Source: a virus. Taken from it: a stretch of DNA of 64,000 nucleotides. The notes under the pieces are model-generated. The model was not told where the DNA came from, made no database searches, and worked only from the letters and a program-made list of their open reading frames with translations. Location of the stretch: the IMG/VR virus record IMGVR_UViG_3300046660_000716, positions 1 through 64,000 of that record. One strand, written 5' to 3'. Every line of letters begins with the position of its first letter. The first letter of the stretch is position 1. This document shows, in pieces, positions 14,718 to 23,738 of this stretch. The position numbers and the translations under genes were made by a program.

Positions 14718-16025
14718 ATGGCATTCAAAGACGTCACAATCTCCCGGCCCGTGTCCGTAGTGGCACCGGTCATCAGCAGCCTCGCGGGAGCCCTGCGCCG
14801 GTACGTCATGAGCGTGCTGCCGACCGAGTACGTGAGGGACTACTTCATCGACACGGAGCTTCCGATCGTGCGCTTCCAGCAGCGCCGCAAGTTCCGGCCG
14901 ATGATGCACTCGCAGCTGGACATTCGCAAGCTGCCGCTCCTGAGCATCAAGGTGGACTCGACGGCCGACCCATCGCCGTTCGCCACCGGCACGACGTTCT
15001 GGACCAGCACCCGCTTCCTGGACGACCCGACCCGGCTGGCCCGCCTGATCGTCGACGACGACAACCTGCGCTACGTCGGATACGAGACCGAGCGCATGGT
15101 CATGCGGTTCCAGGTGTCGTTCACCGTGGAGACTGACCTCAAGGCCGCCGAGCTGATGATGTACCTGCGCCGCAGCCTGCCGATCGACCAGAAGGTGTAC
15201 CTTAACGACGTGGACGTCGCCACCGAGGTGCCGATGGACGTGCTGCGCCCGATCTGGACCGACATGGGGCTGGGCGACGGCACGGACCCCGACGACGTGG
15301 CGGAATTCCGCGAGTACCTGACGGCCTCGACCGCCGGCCTGGTGGAGCAGGTGACGAGCTCCTCGACGGGCCGCCTCGTCTTCGCCTTCCACTACCGGGC
15401 GAACCCGATCGTCAACATCACCTCGGTCCCTTCCATGACGCCCATCCGGGACGGCAACGTCGTGACGAAGGCGCAGGTCGACATCCCGTTCGAGATGGAC
15501 GTCATGGTGCCGGTGGCGTACGCGCTGCGCCAGGAGCAGTCCCTGGGGTCGGTCACCCCCATAAACCCCACGCCGTTCGACATCGGCGACGAGGGCGCGG
15601 GGGCGTACTACAGCGCCCAGCACCGGACGCGCCCGCCGCAGACCGTGGCGGACAACCTGACGCTCGTCTACTTCACCGCGGTCGTGACGGCCGACGTGGA
15701 TCCCGCCCGCCCGGGCGCCCCCGACGTGACGGACCTGTCCACGTCCGTGGACGGCAGGATGCGGGCGTACATCCACGCCCTCCTGTCGGGCGGAGCACAG
15801 GACAAGGTCGAGGCCAAGCTCTGGCTGGACGGCGACGAGATCGGGGCCGGGTGGGAGTTCGACCCGGCCACGTGGGCGCTGACCATCGACAAGGTGGCGT
15901 TCCAGCCGCGCCAGAAGTACCACTTTGGACTGTACACCGACCTGTCCCGCCTCGACGAGCTCGCGCCGGTCGTCCGCAGGCCGCAGGCCCCGAGCCCCAC
16001 GTTCAAGCGCATCAACACCGTGTAG
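14718..16025 (+). CDS. Putative virion structural protein (435 aa)
   Basis: Begins MAFKDVTISRPVSVVAP and has no signal or membrane segment. Composition (beta-rich, many Val/Thr/Asp, domains separated by Gly/Pro turns) is typical of baseplate or tail structural proteins, and it stands at the edge of the lysis and tail fibre modules. The C-terminal part (about 360-420, DKVEAKLWLDGDEIGAGWEF) looks like an immunoglobulin-like beta domain. No specific family recognised; the structural assignment is inferred from context. Confidence 0.6.
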   Translation: MAFKDVTISRPVSVVAPVISSLAGALRRYVMSVLPTEYVRDYFIDTELPIVRFQQRRKFRPMMHSQLDIRKLPLLSIKVDSTADPSPFATGTTFWTSTRFLDDPTRLARLIVDDDNLRYVGYETERMVMRFQVSFTVETDLKAAELMMYLRRSLPIDQKVYLNDVDVATEVPMDVLRPIWTDMGLGDGTDPDDVAEFREYLTASTAGLVEQVTSSSTGRLVFAFHYRANPIVNITSVPSMTPIRDGNVVTKAQVDIPFEMDVMVPVAYALRQEQSLGSVTPINPTPFDIGDEGAGAYYSAQHRTRPPQTVADNLTLVYFTAVVTADVDPARPGAPDVTDLSTSVDGRMRAYIHALLSGGAQDKVEAKLWLDGDEIGAGWEFDPATWALTIDKVAFQPRQKYHFGLYTDLSRLDELAPVVRRPQAPSPTFKRINTV

Positions 16026-16032
16026 AAGAAGA

Positions 16033-16057
16033 GCCCATGCCCTCCGCGGGCATGGGC
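16033..16057. terminator. Bidirectional terminator hairpin GCCCATGCCC/GGGCATGGGC
   Basis: Perfect 10-base-pair stem with a TCCGC loop between the convergent stop codons of the 14.7 kb gene (plus) and the spanin gene (minus). It shares the CCATGCCC/GGGCATGG stem with other hairpins in the window. Confidence 0.7.
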
Positions 16058-16062
16058 GTCCT

Positions 16063-16653
16063 TCAGGCGTTCACTGCTACGGCTGCTTGGGCGCCGTCGG
16101 GAACTTCTGCTCCCACGCTGCCTTTTGCGTCCTGATCCAGTTCTGGAGGCCGATGATCTGCTCCTCCATCAGGCTGGCCTTCTTGGCCTCCAGGGCGTGC
16201 TGCGTCTCCACCTCGCTCAGCTTGGGGCTGTCCTTGAGGCGCTCCGACTTCAGGCTGGCCGGCGGGTCCATCAGCTTTTGGGGCGTCTCCGGCCAGGGGG
16301 GTGTTGCTGTTGGCGGCGTTCCACACGCGCACAAAGCCAGCGCCAATAACGCCGCACTTGTCGTCATCCTGCTTGGTGACATAGATCGGTACCTCCTTGA
16401 TGATGGCGTCCGCCTTCTTGGTCACTGTGACGACCCTGTCGACGTACTCGGTTATGACCTTCACGTTTGCCTCGGCCTGCTGGACCTTGACCTCCGCGAC
16501 CTTCTCCACAACGGTCGCCTTCTCCTTGTCCCACCGCGCCTGGACGCGGCCCGAGCCGTTGGCGTCGCCCTTGAGGTAGGCGCCGCCGACCGCGAAGAGC
16601 AGAAGCAGCCCGATGCCGATGGACTTCCAGTTTTCTAGTAGGAACAGTGGCAT
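16063..16653 (-). CDS. Inner-membrane spanin (Rz-like, i-spanin)
   Basis: The product begins MPLFLLENWKSIGIGLLLLF, giving one N-terminal membrane helix (about 10-28). A charged helical stretch follows (about 35-90) with coiled-coil character (EKATVVEKVAEVKVQQAEA), as in Rz proteins that span the periplasm. The C-terminal half is Pro/Gly/Gln-rich because the sequence also encodes the o-spanin in another frame. It is the last gene of the lysis cassette, with GGAG before the ATG. It should join with the o-spanin to fuse inner and outer membranes at lysis. Confidence 0.8.
   Translation of the reverse strand: MPLFLLENWKSIGIGLLLLFAVGGAYLKGDANGSGRVQARWDKEKATVVEKVAEVKVQQAEANVKVITEYVDRVVTVTKKADAIIKEVPIYVTKQDDDKCGVIGAGFVRVWNAANSNTPLAGDAPKADGPAGQPEVGAPQGQPQAERGGDAARPGGQEGQPDGGADHRPPELDQDAKGSVGAEVPDGAQAAVAVNA
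16077..16382 (-). CDS. Outer-membrane spanin lipoprotein (Rz1-like), embedded
   Basis: This gene lies wholly inside the i-spanin gene in a different frame, the lambda Rz/Rz1 arrangement. The 101-residue precursor MSPSRMTTSAALLALALCAC carries a lipoprotein signal with LCAC as the lipobox (modified Cys about 20). A Pro-rich segment (GTPPTATPPWPETP) follows, then a helical C-terminus (about 45-95). A very good site, AAGGAGG, lies 9 bases before the chosen ATG at 16382. The mature protein would be anchored in the outer membrane and bind the i-spanin. Confidence 0.83.
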   Translation of the reverse strand: MSPSRMTTSAALLALALCACGTPPTATPPWPETPQKLMDPPASLKSERLKDSPKLSEVETQHALEAKKASLMEEQIIGLQNWIRTQKAAWEQKFPTAPKQP

Positions 16654-16681
16654 GGCGTTCTCCGTGAGTGGATTGGGTGGG

Positions 16682-17140
16682 TTAGGAGGGGGTCTGCGGC
16701 GAGGCGTCGGCGACGGCCTGGTCCTTGCCCTCCGGGGAGGTCGAGTCGTTGACCGCCGAGTCGCAGGCGTAGCCGGCCGTGAAGGCCGAGGTGATGAGCT
16801 GGGAGGCGGTCAGGTTGTCCAGCTGGTTCGCCAGCAGGGCGGTGAGCGCCGCGGAGCCCAGGGTGATGAGCGCCAGCGCGGTCGCCTTCGGCTTTCGGCG
16901 GAACATGTAGTCCACGAAGTTCCCCTCGATCTCGCCGCGCAGCCACTTCTTGACGTAGTGGCCGATCATGCCGACCATGCCCACGCCGAAGAACAGCGTG
17001 ATGCGAGCGATCGCGTCGGCGCCGCCCAGGTCGGCGAAGAGGTTGAGGGGCTGGGCCACCGCCGCGCCCGAAAGCAGGACGGAGGCCAGGAGGACGATCG
17101 CAGCCGCGCAGGCGGCCATGTAGTTTCGGACTTTTTTCAT
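16682..17140 (-). CDS. Multi-span membrane protein, candidate holin
   Basis: Lies between the endolysin and the spanin pair. The 152-residue product has an N-terminal hydrophobic segment (about 8-30, AIVLLASVLLSGAAVA), which could be a signal or a membrane helix. Two further hydrophobic stretches follow, near ITLFFGVGMVGMIG and ALALITLGSAALTALL, separated by a basic loop (FRRKPKA). The C-terminal tail is hydrophilic. This topology and position fit a class I-like holin. An alternative ATG at 17167 would add nine residues (MQHHNNENE), so a dual-start holin/antiholin arrangement is possible. No family match is claimed. Confidence 0.65.
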   Translation of the reverse strand: MKKVRNYMAACAAAIVLLASVLLSGAAVAQPLNLFADLGGADAIARITLFFGVGMVGMIGHYVKKWLRGEIEGNFVDYMFRRKPKATALALITLGSAALTALLANQLDNLTASQLITSAFTAGYACDSAVNDSTSPEGKDQAVADASPQTPS

Positions 17141-17169
17141 TTCGTTCTCGTTGTTGTGATGTTGCATGC

Positions 17170-18000
17170 CTACGCCACGGCCTTTCGGTACGCGTCGCAG
17201 GTCCCGGCCGGCAGGAGGACGATGCCGCGCTTGTAGGCATCGCTGAAGTGGTCCAGGCCATTGGACCCGCCGTTGACGATCCGGCGCGCGTGGCGCAGGT
17301 CGCCCTCGAGCAGCGCGTGCTTGGCCTCGACCACGTGGTCGCTGATGAACGCTGCCAGAATCAGGCCGGCGTACTTGGCGTCGCACGCCAGCGCCGGGTT
17401 GGCGGCCAGGTCCGCGCCGACCACCTTGCCGTACTTGATGTAGTTGTCGCGGCCGGTCAGCTGGACGTAGCCGCCGCCCGGGAAGCTCGCGCCGTCGCCG
17501 AACGCGCCGCCCCGGTTGCCGAGGTCGCGGCGGTTGTCGTACAGGTCGTATGGCTTGCCGCCCGGCGAGGTGTTGTACTTGCTGATGCCTTCCTTGATCG
17601 GCTGGAAGCCCTCGGTCTCGGCGCGGATCGTCGCCAGCGCCATCAGGATGACGGGGGCGTCGGTCAGCTTGAAGTATGCGAGGCCGGCCATCACGCCCGG
17701 CAGGTTCTTCTCGATGTTCGCGCGCGGCGTGACCGGGAACATCTTGGCCACGAGGTCGACGGTGAACAGGGAGGCGTCGTTCGCCACCAGGCCGGCGGAC
17801 AGGCCGAGCTCCGACTGCGTGCGCGGGCCGGCGACGCCGTCCGCGACGAGGCCGTGGGACTTCTGGAACGCCGTGACGGCGGCCGCCGTGCCCGGGCCGA
17901 ACTGGCCGTCCGGCAGGCCGCAGGGGAAGCCGGCGGCGGCCAGCGCGCGCTGCAGGGTCGCTACTTCGTCGCCGGTGCTGCCCAGGGTGAGTTGTGTCAT
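17170..18000 (-). CDS. Endolysin: peptidoglycan-binding domain plus GH19-like catalytic domain
   Basis: The 276-residue protein starts at ATG 18000 behind GGAGG. Residues about 3-62 form a PG_binding_1 domain (GSTGDEVATLQRALAAAGF, then GPGTAAAVTAFQKSHGL). Residues about 100-276 resemble glycoside hydrolase family 19 / chitinase-like endolysins: ATIRAETEGFQPIKEG with candidate catalytic Glu, a Tyr/Asp-rich stretch, then GGGYVQLTGRDNYIKYG, which matches the conserved GRGxxQLTGRxNY. No signal peptide is present, so export would need the holin. It is first in the lysis cassette, divergent from the structural gene at 18129. Confidence 0.88.
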   Translation of the reverse strand: MTQLTLGSTGDEVATLQRALAAAGFPCGLPDGQFGPGTAAAVTAFQKSHGLVADGVAGPRTQSELGLSAGLVANDASLFTVDLVAKMFPVTPRANIEKNLPGVMAGLAYFKLTDAPVILMALATIRAETEGFQPIKEGISKYNTSPGGKPYDLYDNRRDLGNRGGAFGDGASFPGGGYVQLTGRDNYIKYGKVVGADLAANPALACDAKYAGLILAAFISDHVVEAKHALLEGDLRHARRIVNGGSNGLDHFSDAYKRGIVLLPAGTCDAYRKAVA

Positions 18001-18128
18001 GTCGATGAACCTCCATAAAGTTGTCAATCTGATGTTGCAGCAGGGCCGGCCCTCCGCCCCGATCGGCCTTCGTGGCCACAATCGCGGGACGCCAAACAAC
18101 CGAATAGAAAACTCGCCTGGACAACAAA

Positions 18129-20123
18129 ATGCTCACTCCCCCTAACTACGTCGATCTCTTCGATCGTCTGTACCCGGAGCAGCAGCTGACCGGCCTGACG
18201 GACGACGGACAGATCACCGTCGAGGAGCTGAACCAGAGATACGCCATCCAGCGCGCCAACCAGCGCACGATGATGACGGCCCTACAGGGCATCTGGCAGG
18301 CGCTCCCCGACGGCTCCCGCTTCGGCGACTTCGTGGCCCCCTTCTGGGAGGTCGCAGTCAGCCGCGTGTGGAACCTGGACGCGCCGCAGGTCGCGCTGCT
18401 CACCTACCGCCACGGCTTCGACGCCGCCGGCACCGGTCTGGACTTCCCCGAGGAGCGCATCGCGCTCCGCATGAACGACCTGGGCGGCGCCGAGTTCGGC
18501 AACGCCGCGGAGGTCCTGGTCTTCGTGGACGGCCGCCTCGTCGGCCCGTCGGCGTATCTGCTGAGCTCGGTCCAGGGCGGCTTCACCGTCTACCTGAAGA
18601 AGGAGGTCGGCGTCCGCGACGTGCCTATCCGCGTCGTCGCTCTCCGCAAGTTCGGCGAGCGCGGCGTCACGCACGGCGCGTCTCCGATGCTGTCGGCCGG
18701 CGCGGGCGACCCGTCCTCGGGCTACCCGATCACCGTGCAGGACCTGGGCGCATACGGTCCCGTGATGGACATCCGGTACTACCACCTGTTCACCCGGACC
18801 CCCGGAGACCAGTTCTTCCGCCCCGTGGACCTGGCCAAGTTCGTGGCCCGCGCGGACGACGCGACCCCGGCCGCCCTGTTCCTCTACCTGGACCAGGTGG
18901 TGGCGGGCCAGCTCTTCATCGTCGTCAACGTCGCGTCCTTCTGGAAGGCCGAGTACGAGACCCTCGTCACCGACGCCTCCGACGTGTGGCGCGTGAAGCT
19001 GACGTACCCGGACGGCCAGCCCGCCCCGGTGGCGCGCATCGAGGACGTGGACGTGTGGCTGGACGGCCGCCTGCTGCGCCCGAGCGTGGACTTCTGGCTG
19101 TCCTGGAACCGGCGCAACCCGACCAAGCCTCCGCACCTGATCTTCAAGGGCATCCCTCCGGGGCAGCGCCACCTCTTCGTGATCGCGAACGCCCCGTACG
19201 ACCAGGAGCTCGAGCTGACCATCGACGAGCCGGGCACCATCACCGACCCGCGCGCGATCTACGACCTGCCGCGAGCCCAGCACCTGCTGCGCCTGGTGGA
19301 CAACGTGGGCATCGCCTCCACGGGCGGCTACGTCGACAGCGTGGGCGACAGCATCAAGGTCGTCGCCGAGAACATCGGCGTGCACCTGAAGGGTCTGAGC
19401 GACGACCGGGAGCTGAAGTTCCGCGCCCGCTTCGTCTGGCCCCCGGGCCTGCTGGCCGCCGCCCTCCAGGGCTCGGTCGCGCAGACCCCGCTGGAGCGCC
19501 TCGTCGAGATGCTGCAGCCGTCCGGCGGCTTCGGCGTGGACTTCGTGGACAAGTACCGCGGCGAGAACCCGACCCCGGTGCCGCACCTGGACTACCGCCC
19601 CGAGACACGCCCCGGCTACTTCGGCGCGGGCTACTTCTGGACGCGAGACGAGCAGGCCGCGGCCCGCACGGCGTACGTGGCGGTGGACTGCCGCCCAGGC
19701 CAGAACGAGCACTTCGACCCCTGGCGCCAGGGCGGCGCGGACGGCCACGTGCTGTTCGACTGCCGCGTGCAGCCCGAGGTCCTGGTGGACGCCCGCGACG
19801 GCGCCGCCTCGATCTCGTACATCAACTCGCTGGACGCCCGGGAGGGCCACGGCAGCGGGCTGGCCGACTTCCGCTACGACACCGTGGGCCTCGTGCTCGA
19901 CGGCAGGTACGAGGGGGAGACCGGCCTGGTGGACGCCCGCAACGGCGGCTCCGTGAGTCTGCCCCAGCAGTTCTGGGGCCAGGCCGCGGCCCAGACCGGG
20001 AGCATCGACTTCCGCGAGGGCGCAGCCGACCAGCTGTCCGTCCGCCCGACCGACCCGGCCACGTGGCCCGACTGGGCTCGCCTGCACACGACCTCACTCT
20101 CGCTCGACTTCCGCGAGCAATGA
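18129..20123 (+). CDS. Putative virion/tail structural protein (664 aa)
   Basis: Begins MLTPPNYVDLFDRLYPEQQL, with a helical N-terminal 100 residues. Several beta-rich segments follow, containing repeated FVDGRLVGPSAY- and WLDGRLLRPSVDF-like motifs (near residues 138-150 and 312-325), which suggests internally repeated beta domains. The last 130 residues are Asp/Gly-rich with short repeats (VDARDG, LDAREG, VDARNG). It opens the tail fibre block, so a baseplate or fibre-connector role is likely. No specific family recognised. Confidence 0.65.
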   Translation: MLTPPNYVDLFDRLYPEQQLTGLTDDGQITVEELNQRYAIQRANQRTMMTALQGIWQALPDGSRFGDFVAPFWEVAVSRVWNLDAPQVALLTYRHGFDAAGTGLDFPEERIALRMNDLGGAEFGNAAEVLVFVDGRLVGPSAYLLSSVQGGFTVYLKKEVGVRDVPIRVVALRKFGERGVTHGASPMLSAGAGDPSSGYPITVQDLGAYGPVMDIRYYHLFTRTPGDQFFRPVDLAKFVARADDATPAALFLYLDQVVAGQLFIVVNVASFWKAEYETLVTDASDVWRVKLTYPDGQPAPVARIEDVDVWLDGRLLRPSVDFWLSWNRRNPTKPPHLIFKGIPPGQRHLFVIANAPYDQELELTIDEPGTITDPRAIYDLPRAQHLLRLVDNVGIASTGGYVDSVGDSIKVVAENIGVHLKGLSDDRELKFRARFVWPPGLLAAALQGSVAQTPLERLVEMLQPSGGFGVDFVDKYRGENPTPVPHLDYRPETRPGYFGAGYFWTRDEQAAARTAYVAVDCRPGQNEHFDPWRQGGADGHVLFDCRVQPEVLVDARDGAASISYINSLDAREGHGSGLADFRYDTVGLVLDGRYEGETGLVDARNGGSVSLPQQFWGQAAAQTGSIDFREGAADQLSVRPTDPATWPDWARLHTTSLSLDFREQ

Positions 20124-20150
20124 CAAACCCTCACACTACGAAGGCCCAAC

Positions 20151-21095
20151 ATGTCCCGCATCCAGTTTAAACTTTGGGAAGCGCCGCTGGCGACCCTGCA
20201 GCAACCGTACCCGACCGGCCTGGCCGAGGGCGAGGTCGCGATCGCCGCCGAGTCAGGCGCGATCTTCAAGCGTCCTGACAACCAGCCCGTCGCGCCGCTG
20301 GTGCAGGTCGGCCTGCCGGACCTGGGCGCCGGTTTCGCCGTCGATCCGGCCACGGGCAAGATCATCATCTCGGCCGAGTCGCTGGCTCAGGTGCTGACCC
20401 CGGCGTCGATCGGCGACGTGCTGACGCCAGAGGTGCTGGCCGCCGCGCTGACCCCGGAGGCTGTACTGGCAGCCATTCCGGTCGCCGGTCCGAACCAGGC
20501 CGGCTTGGTCAAGCCCGGCAACCAGTTCACGATCGACGCCAACGGCTTTCTGGTCTACAACGGCGGGGGCGGCGGTGCCGGCGGAGCTGCCGACACAGCG
20601 GCCAAGCTGCTGACGGCGCGCGCCATCCAGCTGACCGGCGATGTGACCGGCGCCGTGCAGTTCGACGGTTCGATCGACGTGGCCATTGTCACCCACATCG
20701 ACCAGGCGGCCATCGCCGCCGCCGTGAGCTCGGCCCAGGCCGGCGCCGCGCTGACCGAGGTGTCGTACACCGCGAACACCACGCTGCAGGCTAGCGACAT
20801 CGGCAAGCTGATCAACAACATCGGCGCGACCGCCGCCGTCCAGCTGCAGCTGCCGTCCGCGTCGGCCGTCGGCTTCAAGGGCGCCAGCTTCGAGGTCGCC
20901 AAGGTCGTAGACCAGACGATCGGCTTCAAGGCCGCCGCAGGTCAGTTCATCATGGACTCCTCGGCTGGCGGCACCCTGACCAACTCGACCGGCGGCGAGC
21001 TGCTGTCGACCGTCAAGATCCGCTCGACGAACTGCGGCGGCGGCGTGTACAAGTGGGCGATCGTCGCCGGCTTCGGCACCTGGACCACCGCGTAA
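20151..21095 (+). CDS. Putative tail fibre protein (314 aa)
   Basis: Begins MSRIQFKLWEAPLATLQQPY. A fibre-like N-terminal part (PTGLAEGEVAIAAESGAIFKR) is a pattern common in phage fibre proteins that sit on the baseplate. It is followed by a Gly-rich hinge (GGGGGAGGA, near 140) and RAIQLTGDVTGAVQFDGS, a repeat typical of fibre shafts. The C-terminal 100 residues are a Ser/Thr/Val-rich beta domain. Placed between the 18.1 kb structural gene and the adhesin array, it is probably part of the fibre apparatus. Confidence 0.7.
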   Translation: MSRIQFKLWEAPLATLQQPYPTGLAEGEVAIAAESGAIFKRPDNQPVAPLVQVGLPDLGAGFAVDPATGKIIISAESLAQVLTPASIGDVLTPEVLAAALTPEAVLAAIPVAGPNQAGLVKPGNQFTIDANGFLVYNGGGGGAGGAADTAAKLLTARAIQLTGDVTGAVQFDGSIDVAIVTHIDQAAIAAAVSSAQAGAALTEVSYTANTTLQASDIGKLINNIGATAAVQLQLPSASAVGFKGASFEVAKVVDQTIGFKAAAGQFIMDSSAGGTLTNSTGGELLSTVKIRSTNCGGGVYKWAIVAGFGTWTTA

Positions 21096-21131
21096 TCGCG
21101 CCCGACAACCCACAACTCTAGGAAGACAGAC

Positions 21132-21593
21132 ATGTCCGATACCGTCCGCCAGTACCTCACGTACATCCCGCAGTACGTCCGCAACTCCGACTTCCCGGGC
21201 GGCGCGTACGTCGACCCGCGCGCCTACTTCGAGCTGAACTTCGGCCCGACCGAGACGCTGAACACCGACGAGCACTTCTCGCGCCACTACAACGGCCAGG
21301 ACTGCCGCACCCTCGCCTGGGTCGACGGTCCAGACGACCACCTGTCCACCGGCAGCACCATCACCGTGGCGCAGATGGCCGCGGACCAGGGTCTGCGCAG
21401 CTTCTGCTCGCAGACGTTGACCATCGAAGAGGCCCTCGAAATCGCCAAGGCGTTCTCGCCTGCCCGCGAGAACACCTTCCCGAACTGGATGCCGGGCGGC
21501 GGCGACATCACCGTCACGTACTCGGAGTGCCGCATTGAGGCCGGTGCGATCGTCCAGGACCGCACCTCGGTGGTGGCTTCGGTGGAGGGCTAA
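21132..21593 (+). CDS. Hypothetical protein of tail fibre module (153 aa)
   Basis: Begins MSDTVRQYLTYIPQYVRNSD after a TAGGAAG site. The acidic, aromatic-rich sequence has no membrane segment. It stands four bases before the first repeat-containing adhesin and is likely coexpressed; it could be a small structural or assembly protein. No family recognised. Confidence 0.65.
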   Translation: MSDTVRQYLTYIPQYVRNSDFPGGAYVDPRAYFELNFGPTETLNTDEHFSRHYNGQDCRTLAWVDGPDDHLSTGSTITVAQMAADQGLRSFCSQTLTIEEALEIAKAFSPARENTFPNWMPGGGDITVTYSECRIEAGAIVQDRTSVVASVEG

Positions 21594-21597
21594 TCCC

Positions 21598-22848
21598 ATG
21601 ACCACATTCAAAATGGGGCTGGCGCCTTCTGCGGGCGCCAGCGATCAGATCATCCTGACGGGCCAGACGGTGGACGTCTCGATGGTGCCGGGCGATCCGA
21701 CCTACAAGGATGCCGGCGGGACCTGGAAGAAGGCCACGGCCGCCACGCTCGTTCCCGAGGGCGTAGTAGGTCCGTCGGCCAACAGCGTGGTCACCTTCGG
21801 CCGCGCCTCGCTGCTTTCCGGCCTAAACATCGGAAGCATGTACTACCTCGCGGCGACCGGCGGTCTGACGCTCACACAAACCACGGTCAAAATCGGCGTC
21901 GCCTTTAGCGCAACCGAGCTCCTGGTTGACATCGACACAGATGCCACTGCGGGTGCCTATGCCGGCAAGGCAGCATACATCGCTGGCGGCTACAACTCTG
22001 GTCAAACGCCTACGCGCGGCACGACCACTGAGAAGCTGACGTTCGCCACGGAGATCGTCAATTCGCAGGGCGTCACGATCTCCAACGGTCGCGCCAACGG
22101 CATGTCGCACGTGTCGTCCTCGGCGGGCTACGTGGCCGGCGGCTTCGGCGTGGCCAATCTGACGTACGTGGACAAGATGCCGTTCGCCACGGAAGTGTAC
22201 GCGCTGATCGCCGGTCGCAACAGCAACTCGTGCAACAGCAACGGCGCATCTGCATCGAGCTCGTCCGCAGGTTACACGCTGAGCGGCCAGGGCACTGTCG
22301 TCACCGAGTCGACGAACCGCGCGAAAATGCCGTTCTCCACGGAGGTGACAGCGCTGCTGTCAGCAGCTGGCGCACAGGCTCGTCTTTTGGATGCTGGCAC
22401 GCAGTCCAGCACGGCAGCCTATTCCGGCGGCGGCCAGACGGCGGATGGTTCGGGGCAATATTCGAGCATCGATCGCATGGTGTTTTCTACCGAGACCACC
22501 ACGAACAACGCCAGCAGCATGACCCGTTCCGGCTCAGTCCTGTCGGCATGTAGCTCGCTGGTCGCAGGTTACTACCACTCGAATAGTTCTCCGAACAGCA
22601 CGCTGATGAACAAGTTGACGTTTGCAACGGACACAGCTGCAACCGTGAACGTGGGAACCGCCGCATTGACGGCCACGTCGTCGGGCGGTGCGACAGCATC
22701 AAGCACTGCTGGCTACATCATCATGGGTAGCAGCACCGGCGGAACCATCTTGAACAAACTGGCCTTCGTAAGTGACACCGTCGCCTTGAGCACCGCGCAG
22801 CTCGTGCTGGGCCGCGTATCGCCGTTCATGTTTGCCAACCTGTCGTAG
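21598..22848 (+). CDS. Repeat-containing tail adhesin 1 (416 aa)
   Basis: The first of three paralogues. The N-terminal 120 residues (MTTFKMGLAPSAGASDQI, ending near VKIGVAFSATELLVDID) match the other two in order: a SGD/ASD-ILTGQ strand, TWKKAT, a SGL block, and GxAxSATELLxDI. The rest is a set of about seven repeats of roughly 45-50 residues, each opening SAGYxxGG and containing KMPFxTE or KLTFATE. This resembles a kelch-like beta-propeller. Ser, Thr and Asn are abundant on the variable parts. The likely role is receptor binding at a fibre tip. Followed by a hairpin. Confidence 0.75.
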   Translation: MTTFKMGLAPSAGASDQIILTGQTVDVSMVPGDPTYKDAGGTWKKATAATLVPEGVVGPSANSVVTFGRASLLSGLNIGSMYYLAATGGLTLTQTTVKIGVAFSATELLVDIDTDATAGAYAGKAAYIAGGYNSGQTPTRGTTTEKLTFATEIVNSQGVTISNGRANGMSHVSSSAGYVAGGFGVANLTYVDKMPFATEVYALIAGRNSNSCNSNGASASSSSAGYTLSGQGTVVTESTNRAKMPFSTEVTALLSAAGAQARLLDAGTQSSTAAYSGGGQTADGSGQYSSIDRMVFSTETTTNNASSMTRSGSVLSACSSLVAGYYHSNSSPNSTLMNKLTFATDTAATVNVGTAALTATSSGGATASSTAGYIIMGSSTGGTILNKLAFVSDTVALSTAQLVLGRVSPFMFANLS

Positions 22849-22857
22849 CACTTCGGC

Positions 22858-22882
22858 CCCTCCGGAGCTTCCAACCGGAGGG
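22858..22882 (+). terminator. Hairpin after adhesin 1
   Basis: CCCTCCGG (22858-22865) pairs with CCGGAGGG (22875-22882) around a 9-base loop. There is no T-run. Adhesins 1 and 3 have such a hairpin just after their stop codons. Confidence 0.5.
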
Positions 22883-22936
22883 ATCGAACGTACCATTGTA
22901 GCGCCCCACAAAAACACACAGCAGAAAGATCCGGAA

Positions 22937-23683
22937 ATGACCACCCAAGACAGCAAGCAGCTCTCCATCGTCACCGTCGAAGACACGGCCAGCGTCCGCT
23001 ACGCCGATCTGCTGGCCCTGGTGCCGTTCGGCCAGTCGAAGTACCAGACCGAGCAGTTCCTGGTGAACCAGCACCGCACGCCCCACCGCCAGCTGCGCCA
23101 GATCCTGCTGCAGTACGACCAGCTGTGCTACACGCTGATCGGCAGCCAGAACAAGCAGGCCCAGACCGCGCTGGACCTGGACGACAAGCAGAACCAGATC
23201 GACCGCCTGGAGCACAAGATGGCAAAAGGCGACTTCGACAAATTCGACACGCGCGACGCGGAGATCAAGATCAGCAAACTCCGGCTGGAGATCGAAGAGA
23301 TCAACGTCGGCCGCCAGCAAGGCGCCAAGATGCTGGATGACGCGTTTGCGGAGAAAAAAACCTTCGAGAACGCGCTCGCCAAGGTCATTCCCGAGGTGCA
23401 GGCCCTCGAAGCCCAGGGCATCACCTTCGACGTGGCCGAGAAGGGCTACTGGTCGGAGCGATTCCTGGAGGATGCGCGTCTGACGCTGTTCGGCATCAAG
23501 ACCGGTCACCAGGTCGACAAGGAAATCATGCGCGCGATCACGCAGATGGAGCCGGAGGGCCGCGCCGCATTCATGCAGGGCCTCGGCATGGACCCACAGC
23601 TCCTGGAGCAGAGCGGTCTTCTCGACAAGCCGGTGCTGAAGCTCAGCGCACCATCGGCGCCTGAAGCGCCGCGACTCACCTAA
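22937..23683 (+). CDS. Coiled-coil protein between adhesins (248 aa)
   Basis: Begins MTTQDSKQLSIVTVEDTASV. Residues about 60-165 are rich in Gln/Leu/Glu heptads (for example DDKQNQIDRLEHKMAKGDF), indicating a coiled coil. A C-terminal helical part follows, ending PSAPEAPRLT. No family recognised. Position between two adhesin genes suggests a fibre chaperone or structural role, as inference. Confidence 0.65.
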   Translation: MTTQDSKQLSIVTVEDTASVRYADLLALVPFGQSKYQTEQFLVNQHRTPHRQLRQILLQYDQLCYTLIGSQNKQAQTALDLDDKQNQIDRLEHKMAKGDFDKFDTRDAEIKISKLRLEIEEINVGRQQGAKMLDDAFAEKKTFENALAKVIPEVQALEAQGITFDVAEKGYWSERFLEDARLTLFGIKTGHQVDKEIMRAITQMEPEGRAAFMQGLGMDPQLLEQSGLLDKPVLKLSAPSAPEAPRLT

Positions 23684-23694
23684 CCAACACCCAC

Positions 23695-23720
23695 GGTCCG
23701 CTCGTTTCCACGAGCGGGCC
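23695..23720 (+). terminator. Hairpin GGTCCGCTCGT/ACGAGCGGGCC
   Basis: Eleven-base-pair stem (one G-T pair) with a TTCC loop, between the coiled-coil gene and adhesin 2. No T-run. Confidence 0.55.
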
Positions 23721-23738
23721 ACAACCTGGAGTCCAAGA

